The position numbers and the translations under genes are program-made. From an uncultured Bacteroides sp. (GTDB taxonomy: Bacteria > Bacteroidota > Bacteroidia > Bacteroidales > Bacteroidaceae): a stretch of DNA of 64,000 nt. The DNA lies in assembly GCF_963666545.1 (NCBI RefSeq), contig NZ_OY762899.1, positions 1 through 64,000 of the forward strand, written 5' to 3'. Each line of letters starts with the position of its first letter. The stretch's first letter is position 1. Below the pieces are notes generated by a model. That model was not told where the DNA came from. It searched no databases and was given only the letters and a program-made list of their open reading frames with translations. This document shows, piece after piece, positions 57,952-64,000 of the stretch.

Positions 57952-59358
57952 TTAGTTTTTTAATGTGGCGGCCAGATCAATGGCTTTTTTCAGAGCTCCC
58001 AGTTTATTGTTTACTTCTTGTAATTCGTACTCATCCTGACTGCGAGCCACAATGCCGCCTCCGGCCTGGAACCACAGTTCGTTGTTCCGGCTCACAAAAG
58101 TGCGGATGGTGATCGCTTGGTTCAAGTCACCGTTTAATCCGATGAAGCCGATACAACCACCGTATGCTCCACGATTGTGTGGCTCGATTTCACTAATTAG
58201 TTGCATGGCACGTACTTTAGGAGCACCGCTCAATGTTCCTGCAGGGAAGGTATCAATAAAAGATTTGATCGTACTGGCACCCTCATTCAGTATGCCGCTT
58301 ACTCTGGATACGAGATGGATGACGTGGCTGTAGTATTGTGGCTCTTTATAGAAGACCACGCGTACATCATGGCAATTGCGACTTAGATCATTTCTGGCCA
58401 AGTCAACTAGCATTACGTGTTCTGCATTTTCTTTAGGATCGGCAAGGAGTGTCTCTGTCAGTTCTTTATCTTTCAAAGCATCGCCTGTGCGTCGGGTTGT
58501 TCCGGCGATAGGGTCAATGTAGGCTTGTTTTCCATCAATTTTGCAATGAGTTTCGGGTGAAGAACCAAAGATGCGATAGCCGCCGAAATCAAAATAGAAC
58601 AAATAAGGCGAGGGATTGATGCTTCTTAAAGCACGATATACTTTAAAGTCATCGCCTGCATAGGGTTGCACGAAGCGTCTGGAGAGTACTATCTGAAATA
58701 CGTCACCGCGGAGGCAATGAGCGATACCTTTACGCACATTGGCTTTGTGCTCTTCATCGGTGATCGTACTTGTTACAGGGCCGATTGCGGAGAAATTATA
58801 CGACGCATAATTGCGGTTTTCTATGGCTGTTTCCAGTTGATCAAGGTCACTCTTTTCTCCGTCACTAAGCATTTCCACCAGCTTAAGTTCATTCTTGAAG
58901 TGATTGAAGATGATGATATACTTATATAAAATGTATAGCATGTCGGGAGCGTCGTTCTGCTCGTCGTGACTTTCTTTGACCGGTATGTTTTCAAAATATT
59001 TCACAGCATTGAAGGTGGTGTATCCATATAGCCCACACACGTTACTTTCCAGTCCACTTACTTTAAATTGTCCAATAAATTGGTTTAAAGCTGTTTCTAC
59101 AGAAAAAGAAGGAGTCAGCGGCTTCTCTTCGTGCGTGTTGTCGGGGTATGTCATTGTTACCTTGCCACTGTTTATTCCAATGCTGGCTAGTGGACAGAGA
59201 GCGATGAATGATTGACTGTTTTCTGCGGCATGGAAATCCGAACTTTCCATAAGGGCCGATTGAGGATACATATCTCTTACTTTGAGATAGATGCTCACAG
59301 GTGTGTGTAAATCACCAACTACCTGCTTGCTGTTGGTCTGATATGTAAATTGCTTCAT
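57952..59358 (-). CDS. trpE: Anthranilate synthase component I
   Basis: 468 residues. Chorismate-binding core: SPYLFYFDFGGYRIFGSSPE, DPIAGTTRRTG, VDLARNDLSR, FPAGTLSGAPKVRAM, GGCIGFIGLNGD, and GGGIVARSQDEYE. The allosteric tryptophan site (LMESSDFHAAENSQSFIAL, normally L-L-E-S) is present with the conserved ESSD variation. 5 bp after trpB. Confidence 0.96.
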   Translation of the reverse strand: MKQFTYQTNSKQVVGDLHTPVSIYLKVRDMYPQSALMESSDFHAAENSQSFIALCPLASIGINSGKVTMTYPDNTHEEKPLTPSFSVETALNQFIGQFKVSGLESNVCGLYGYTTFNAVKYFENIPVKESHDEQNDAPDMLYILYKYIIIFNHFKNELKLVEMLSDGEKSDLDQLETAIENRNYASYNFSAIGPVTSTITDEEHKANVRKGIAHCLRGDVFQIVLSRRFVQPYAGDDFKVYRALRSINPSPYLFYFDFGGYRIFGSSPETHCKIDGKQAYIDPIAGTTRRTGDALKDKELTETLLADPKENAEHVMLVDLARNDLSRNCHDVRVVFYKEPQYYSHVIHLVSRVSGILNEGASTIKSFIDTFPAGTLSGAPKVRAMQLISEIEPHNRGAYGGCIGFIGLNGDLNQAITIRTFVSRNNELWFQAGGGIVARSQDEYELQEVNNKLGALKKAIDLAATLKN

Positions 59359-59363
59359 TGTGT

Positions 59364-60548
59364 TTATTTTTTGTAGTTATCCAAATAGGTTTCTATGTCT
59401 TTATCTCCACGTCCCGAAACGGTGAGTACCACTACATCTTCGGGGTTGAATCTTATTTTTTTTAGCGCGCCTAAAGCATGAGCCGATTCAAGTGCAGGGA
59501 TAATGCCTTCCAGACGAGTTAATTCATAAGCGGCATCTATCGCTTCATCATCATTGATAGACACTACCGTAGCGCGGTGTTGTGCGGCCAAATTAGCGTG
59601 AATAGGCCCGATACCCGGATAATCAAGTCCGGCTGATATAGAATACGGCTCTTCTATTTGTCCGTCTTCATTTTGAATGACGAAAGTGCAGGCACCGTGT
59701 ATAATTCCTATCTTTCCGAGTTGAATGGTGGCGGCTGTCATTCCCGTTTCTATCCCTTTCCCTCCGGCTTCTGCAAGTACAATCTTTACTCGTTCGTCAT
59801 CAATATGGTGATAAATTGTTCCGGCGGCATTACTACCTCCACCTACGCAAGCGATCAGATAATCAGGATAATCACGTCCTTCTTTCTCGAGAAGTTGTTT
59901 TTTTATCTCTTCGCTGATGATTGATTGCAAACGTGCTACCATATCCGGATAGGGATGAGGGCCTACAGTGGAACCTATTATATAAAAGGTGTCTGCAGGG
60001 TGACAGCACCAGTCACGAATAGCTTCATTGGTTGCATCCTTAAGTGTCATGTTTCCTGATGTAACAGGAACAACTGTAGCACCTAGCATCTTCATCTTTT
60101 CTACATTGATGTGCTGTCTTTCTATATCCGTTTTTCCCATGTAAACGACACATTCCATATCCATTAATGCGCAAACAGTAGCTGTTGCCACACCATGTTG
60201 GCCGGCACCGGTCTCTGCTATGATGCGCTTTTTGCCCATGTGTCTGGCGATTAAGATCTGGCCTACGGTGTTGTTGATCTTATGTGCACCCGTATGGTTC
60301 AAATCTTCCCGTTTCAGATAGATTTTGCAACCATACTTTTTCGATAGCCGATTAGCCAGATAGAGTGGGGAAGGGCGGCCCACATAATCTCTTAGTAATA
60401 ACTCAAATTCTTGCTTAAAGTTTTCACTTTGCAATACTTCCAGATAGGTGTTTTTTAATTCTTCAACGCATTTATAAAGAATTTCAGGAATATATGCTCC
60501 ACCAAATTCTCCGTAATAACCGTTTTCGTCTACTAAATAACTTTTCAT
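59364..60548 (-). CDS. trpB: Tryptophan synthase beta chain
   Basis: 394 residues. PLP lysine in [25 protein letters not shown], glycine loop [20 protein letters not shown]. TrpB1 type by length. First structural gene, 36 bp after the attenuator hairpin. Confidence 0.97.
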   Translation of the reverse strand: MKSYLVDENGYYGEFGGAYIPEILYKCVEELKNTYLEVLQSENFKQEFELLLRDYVGRPSPLYLANRLSKKYGCKIYLKREDLNHTGAHKINNTVGQILIARHMGKKRIIAETGAGQHGVATATVCALMDMECVVYMGKTDIERQHINVEKMKMLGATVVPVTSGNMTLKDATNEAIRDWCCHPADTFYIIGSTVGPHPYPDMVARLQSIISEEIKKQLLEKEGRDYPDYLIACVGGGSNAAGTIYHHIDDERVKIVLAEAGGKGIETGMTAATIQLGKIGIIHGACTFVIQNEDGQIEEPYSISAGLDYPGIGPIHANLAAQHRATVVSINDDEAIDAAYELTRLEGIIPALESAHALGALKKIRFNPEDVVVLTVSGRGDKDIETYLDNYKK

Positions 60549-60583
60549 AATGTTACTATAATATTGTTGTTGTAAATTGCTTT

Positions 60584-60620
60584 AAAAAAAAGAGCCCTGT
60601 CGCAGGTGCGACAGGGCTCT
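60584..60620 (-). terminator. trp attenuator (leader terminator)
   Basis: Perfect 13-bp stem AGAGCCCTGTCGC (60591-60603) with 60608-60620 and a 4-nt loop, followed on the minus strand by U7 (60584-60590). It lies between the leader peptide and trpB. Confidence 0.92.
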
Positions 60621-60666
60621 TAGTAATATCTTAATTTAATTAGTATATATACATGAGGCTGCTACC

Positions 60667-60726
60667 TTACGACTTATTTAGTTGTAAGATACGCCACCAA
60701 TATGTATTTACTAATATACTTCTCAT
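60667..60726 (-). CDS. trpL: trp operon leader peptide with tandem Trp codons
   Basis: 19-codon ORF, ATG at 60726 and TAA at 60667: MRSILVNTYWWRILQLNKS. Two adjacent TGG codons at positions 10-11. It follows a full promoter by about 20 bp and precedes the attenuator by about 45 bp. This matches ribosome-mediated attenuation: stalling at Trp codons would favour an antiterminator made with the segment around 60640-60670. The arrangement agrees with the Bacteroid-trp RNA motif described upstream of trp genes in Bacteroidetes. Confidence 0.9.
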   Translation of the reverse strand: MRSILVNTYWWRILQLNKS

Positions 60727-60748
60727 TGCATTTTGCTTTTATTCGGGG

Positions 60749-60779
60749 CAAATATAAACACATTGTTTGGAATCGCAAA
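60749..60779 (-). promoter_or_regulatory. trp operon promoter
   Basis: Minus strand: TTG, 19-bp spacer, TATATTTG (60749-60756). Predicted start near 60742, about 16 nt before the trpL ATG. Confidence 0.8.
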
Positions 60780-60912
60780 ATATTTAAAGCTTTTTTTATT
60801 ATTGTGAATAAAATAGATAGAAACATTTTAAACTTCCAGCTGTTTTATAACTAAACAGTCAAATAAATAATGTATCTTCGAAATAGAATCAATTTATCAA
60901 TTATAAAAAAGT

Positions 60913-62067
60913 ATGTATAATTTTGTTTTTCAAAATCCCGTAAAGCTTATTATGGGTAAAGGGATGATTGCGAATTTGAATAAAGAAATTCCTGCTGACA
61001 AACGTGTGATGATTACTTTTGGTGGTGGTAGCGTGAAAAAAAACGGTGTATATGATCAGGTGAAAGAGGCGTTGAAAGACTATGATACCGTTGAGTTCTG
61101 GGGCATTGAGCCTAATCCTTCCATTGAAACCTTACGTAAAGCTATTGAATTAGGTAAAGAAAAGAAAGTCGACTTTTTGCTGGCTGTAGGAGGTGGTTCT
61201 GTTATTGATGGAACGAAACTTATTGCTGCCGGCTTATTGTATGATGGCGATGCGTGGGACTTGGTACTTACACATCAACCGGCTACTGATACGGTACCTT
61301 TGGGTACGGTTCTTACTCTTCCTGCTACAGGATCGGAGATGAACAATGGAGCTGTGATATCTCGTCATGAAACGAAAGAAAAATATGCTTTCTTCTCTAA
61401 TTTCCCGGTTTTTTCCATTCTTGATCCAGAAGTAACGTTCACACTTCCTCCTCATCAGGTTGCATGTGGCTTAGTCGACACGTTTGTACATACCGTAGAA
61501 CAGTATATGACGACTCCTGGACAATCTCGCCTGATGGATCGCTGGGCAGAAGGAATATTGCAGACACTCGTAGAGGTTGCGCCTAAGATTCGTGAAAATC
61601 AAAATGACTATCAACTAATGGCCGACTTTATGCTTTCGGCTACAATGGCACTCAACGGTTTTACTTCTATGGGAGTATCGCAAGATTGGGCTACTCACAT
61701 GATTGGTCACGAACTTACTGCGCTCCATGGTCTTTCTCATGGACATACCTTGGCAATTGTTTATCCGGCTACCTTGCGAGTATTGCGCGAAGCAAAAGGA
61801 GATAAACTCATACAATACGGTGAAAGAGTATGGAATATTACTTCCGGCACACGTGATGAACGTATTGATGCTGCTATTGCGCACACCGAAGAATTTTTCC
61901 GTTCGCTGGGGCTTACCACTCGTTTAAGTGAGGAAAAAATAGGAGTTGAAACGATTGATGAGATAGAACGCCGATTTAATGCTCGCAATGCTGCTTATGG
62001 TGAGAATGCCAATGTTACGGGTGCCATGGCAAAAACCATATTGAATAGTTGTTTAAAGGAATTTTAA
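60913..62067 (+). CDS. Iron-containing alcohol dehydrogenase
   Basis: 384 residues, group III ADH. Cofactor loop AVGGGSVIDGTK, PATGSEMNNGAV, metal ligands in VDTFVHTVEQY and HGLSHGHTLAIVYPA. The N-terminus (NFVFQNPVKLIMGKG) is of the BdhA/YqhD NADP(H)-dependent aldehyde reductase group. Divergent from the trp operon. A near-consensus -7 box TATCTTCG lies about 40 bp upstream of the start. Confidence 0.93.
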   Translation: MYNFVFQNPVKLIMGKGMIANLNKEIPADKRVMITFGGGSVKKNGVYDQVKEALKDYDTVEFWGIEPNPSIETLRKAIELGKEKKVDFLLAVGGGSVIDGTKLIAAGLLYDGDAWDLVLTHQPATDTVPLGTVLTLPATGSEMNNGAVISRHETKEKYAFFSNFPVFSILDPEVTFTLPPHQVACGLVDTFVHTVEQYMTTPGQSRLMDRWAEGILQTLVEVAPKIRENQNDYQLMADFMLSATMALNGFTSMGVSQDWATHMIGHELTALHGLSHGHTLAIVYPATLRVLREAKGDKLIQYGERVWNITSGTRDERIDAAIAHTEEFFRSLGLTTRLSEEKIGVETIDEIERRFNARNAAYGENANVTGAMAKTILNSCLKEF

Positions 62068-62082
62068 TCAAATAATAAATGT

Positions 62083-62664
62083 ATGAAAGCGATTAATAAC
62101 TTTCTGATGCGTAGCGTTTGTGCTCTCATAGTGGGACTTGTGGTGGTGATCTGGCCTGATGTTGCCGCAGTCTATATTGTGATAACCATTGGTATCTTGT
62201 TCATGATTCCCGGATTGGTAGTTACCATTGGCTATTTTACTAAGAAGGCGAGTCAGGAAGTTTCAAATCGCTTTCCTATAGAAGGAGTGGGGAGTTTTCT
62301 TTTCGGTCTTTGGTTGGTTGTTATGCCTGCCTTTTTTGCCGATGTACTGATGTTGCTGCTCGGTTTCATGTTGATGATGGGGGGTGTTCAACAAATCGGT
62401 TTGCTTATTATGGCCCGGAAGTGGATCCAAGTACCCGGAGCTTATTATATCATTCCTTTACTTATTCTGTTTGCCGGATTATTTGTGATTCTTAATCCTA
62501 CAGGCGTGAGAAACACAGCATTTATAATTATTGGAATAACCAGTTTGATTTATGCTCTTTCAGAATTGATTGGCTGGTTGAAGTTTATGCGGCGTAAACC
62601 CAAACCTCCTGTTGCGGCCAGTTTGCTAGAAATAGAAGATGCTGAGGTTATTGAAGGAGAATAA
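62083..62664 (+). CDS. DUF308 (HdeD-like) membrane protein
   Basis: 193 residues with six transmembrane helices in the first 170 residues and an acidic tail. Helix pairs such as LIVGLVVVIWPDVAAVYIVI and LFAGLFVILNPTGVRNTAF show the internal DUF308 repeat. Function uncertain (acid resistance in E. coli HdeD). 15 bp after the alcohol dehydrogenase, same transcript. Confidence 0.85.
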   Translation: MKAINNFLMRSVCALIVGLVVVIWPDVAAVYIVITIGILFMIPGLVVTIGYFTKKASQEVSNRFPIEGVGSFLFGLWLVVMPAFFADVLMLLLGFMLMMGGVQQIGLLIMARKWIQVPGAYYIIPLLILFAGLFVILNPTGVRNTAFIIIGITSLIYALSELIGWLKFMRRKPKPPVAASLLEIEDAEVIEGE

Positions 62665-62696
62665 AATTCACTTTCTTGCTATTTGTTTCTAGTGAT

Positions 62697-62801
62697 GAAA
62701 CTAAATGTTTCGTACGTTGAAACAAAAGGTTTCTTACCTTGAAACTATTAGTTTATACCTATTGAAACCATTAGTTTTTACATATTAAAACTAATGGTTT
62801 T
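62697..62801. repeat. Five-unit palindrome array, 22-23-bp period
   Basis: 15-bp units GAAACTAAATGTTTC, GAAACAAAAGGTTTC, GAAACTATTAGTTTA, GAAACCATTAGTTTT, AAAACTAATGGTTTT, centred at 62704, 62726, 62748, 62771 and 62794. Spacers of 7-8 bp (GTACGTT, TTACCTT, ...). Between the convergent DUF308 gene and glnN. Confidence 0.85.
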
Positions 62802-62816
62802 ATAGTACAGAATCTT

Positions 62817-62858
62817 ATATAAAACGAGAAGAGGACTATCTCACGATACCCCTCTTCT
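62817..62858. terminator. Hairpin between DUF308 gene and glnN
   Basis: AGAAGAGG (62827-62834) with CCTCTTCT (62851-62858) and an inner TATC/GATA stem; on the minus strand followed by TTTTATAT. Probable glnN terminator. Confidence 0.65.
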
Positions 62859-62916
62859 ACAAACTTAAAACAACCAACAAAAGAAATAGATAATCGAAAC
62901 TACCTATTTTTTATCT

Positions 62917-64000
62917 TTATCTTATAAATAAGAGTTCTCTGTATTTAGGAAGCGTCCACATTTGATCGTCAACGATAAGTTCCAATTTGTCGATATGGTA
63001 ACGAATTGCTTCTAACATCGGAACAATCTGATCATGGTATGCGATTGCCTTTTCGCGTTCGCTTTCAATCTTATTAGCTACTTTACGAGCTTCAACCATT
63101 GCGTCTACATGTTCCTTAATATAAGCGGTGCGATCCGATATTTCTTCGATAAGTTCCAAATTCTTTTTCGATAATCTGGTTGACTTTTCATCAGAGAACA
63201 AACCTTTCATCTTATATACGTTATCGATCAAATTAGTCTGGTATTGTGTGGCAACCGGAGTGATATGGTTCATAGCCAAATCTCCTAGTACACGCGCTTC
63301 AATTTGAATCTTCTTTGTATAAGTTTCCCATTTAACTTCGTTACGAGCTTCTAGCTCTACTTTAGTCAATACACCGGTACCTTCAAACATAGCGATTGAT
63401 TCAGGTTTCAGGTAGTTGTCAAAGATTACAGGTACACTTGTTTCGCAATCCAAACCACGTTTGGCTGCTTCCACTTTCCATTCTTCGCTGTAGCCGTTGC
63501 CATCAAAATGAATCGCTTTGCACTCTTTCACATAGCTACGGATGATCTCCAAAATAGCAGAAATCTTAGGCTCGCCTTTTTCAACAAGAGTATCAACGTC
63601 TTTTTTGAATTTAATCAATTGCTCTGCAAGGGCAGCATTCAATGCAATCATTGCTGATGAACAGTTTGCTTCCGAACCTACTGCACGAAACTCGAAACGA
63701 TTTCCTGTGAAAGCGAAAGGAGAAGTACGGTTACGGTCTGTGTTGTCTATCAACAATTCAGGAATTTGAGGAATATCAAGTTTTAAACCTTGTTTTCCGC
63801 TTAAGCTGATAAGATCGTCTTTAGTGCTTTCTTCAATGTGCTTCAATACTTGTGACAATTGTTTGCCTAAGAAAGAAGAGATGATTGCGGGAGGTGCTTC
63901 ATTAGCACCCAAACGGTGAGCATTGGTAGCGCTAGAAATACTTGCTTTCAACACACCGTTGTGGCGATAAACAGCCATAAGAGTATTGACTACGAAAGTG
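62917..64000 (-). CDS. glnN: Glutamine synthetase type III, 5' part outside the window
   Basis: The frame is open to the right edge (codons TFVVNTL precede the ATG at 63978), so about 361 C-terminal residues of a roughly 730-residue GSIII are seen. LKASISSATNAHRLGANEAPPAI, DRNRTSPFAFTGNRFEFRAVGSEANCS and HFDGNGYSEEWKVEA are GSIII signatures; the coiled C-terminal helices (DAMVEARKVANKIESEREKAIAYHDQ) follow. ATP-dependent ammonia assimilation into glutamine, dodecameric. Confidence 0.95.
   Translation of the reverse strand, partial: TFVVNTLMAVYRHNGVLKASISSATNAHRLGANEAPPAIISSFLGKQLSQVLKHIEESTKDDLISLSGKQGLKLDIPQIPELLIDNTDRNRTSPFAFTGNRFEFRAVGSEANCSSAMIALNAALAEQLIKFKKDVDTLVEKGEPKISAILEIIRSYVKECKAIHFDGNGYSEEWKVEAAKRGLDCETSVPVIFDNYLKPESIAMFEGTGVLTKVELEARNEVKWETYTKKIQIEARVLGDLAMNHITPVATQYQTNLIDNVYKMKGLFSDEKSTRLSKKNLELIEEISDRTAYIKEHVDAMVEARKVANKIESEREKAIAYHDQIVPMLEAIRYHIDKLELIVDDQMWTLPKYRELLFIR

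Noticed and set aside
57952..60548. Frameshifts or missing genes in the trp operon
   Set aside because: All seven genes are intact, with normal lengths and family motifs; trpA and trpB separation is the normal order in Bacteroides.
62697..62801. Possible CRISPR array (regular repeats and spacers)
   Set aside because: Units are 15-bp palindromes with 7-8-bp spacers; CRISPR repeats and spacers are much longer, units vary, and no cas genes are near.

Overview
This window is a chromosomal segment of a Bacteroides-type bacterium (order Bacteroidales). The evidence is internal: TonB receptor with a carboxypeptidase-like extension, lipoproteins with short lipoboxes, DUF1573/DUF4923/DUF6132/LruC/YhcH family proteins, glutamine synthetase type III, a trpB-first trp operon, and many promoters of the Bacteroides form (-7 TAnnTTTG, -33 TTG/TTTG about 18-20 nt upstream, often TATCTTTG). 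No insertion sequence, phage, rRNA or CRISPR array was seen. Species cannot be named from the sequence alone.

Layout. 1-5.4 kb: a metal (probably copper) cluster on the plus strand: a cut-off HYC_CC_PP-type protein, TonB receptor, secreted HMA protein and CopA-type ATPase; then lipB. 6.3-7.0 kb: thioredoxin lipoprotein and DUF6132. 7.2-13.2 kb: an AT-rich minus-strand island of small orphan membrane proteins, lipoproteins and a double-CxxC protein, with a degenerate HExxH fragment and a duplicated promoter/leader block; it looks like worn immunity/cargo genes. 13.7-20.7 kb: minus-strand run OPT transporter - esterase - GH2 beta-galactosidase - DUF1460 amidase. 20.9-29.2 kb: housekeeping and conserved genes (DUF1573, galM, DUF4923, engB, Na+ symporter, recR, GNAT, YqgE, aminotransferase). 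29.3 kb: tRNA-Asp. 29.5-31.9 kb: sugar acetyltransferase and a receiver-kinase hybrid. 31.9-38 kb: AddAB-like helicase/nuclease. 38.3-41.8 kb: YhcH protein, K+/H+ antiporter, uracil permease. 42.1-46 kb: nitrosative/redox block (hcp, flavodoxin, RIC-like hemerythrin protein, pseudo-receiver LuxR regulator). 46-50 kb: gpmA and a polysaccharide block (acyltransferase, GT2, receiver-fused phosphoglycosyl transferase, free receiver). 50.3-54 kb: LruC protein, asparaginase. 54.1-60.8 kb: complete trpBEGDCFA operon with a tandem-Trp leader peptide and attenuator. 60.9-62.7 kb: Fe-alcohol dehydrogenase, DUF308 protein. Right edge: 3' half of glnN.

Beyond genes, the most unusual signal is a set of intergenic arrays of short palindromes spaced 21-23 bp apart, always beyond the 3' ends of genes (often between convergent genes). 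The palindrome word differs from locus to locus while the geometry is shared. Two of the palindromic regions are followed by the same short conserved hairpin. Other signals worth attention are two operators of identical 9-2-9 geometry centred near -40 upstream of hcp and flavodoxin, two candidate small RNAs and a terminator in the probable gpmA leader. All functional statements rest on reading the sequence; no database search was possible.
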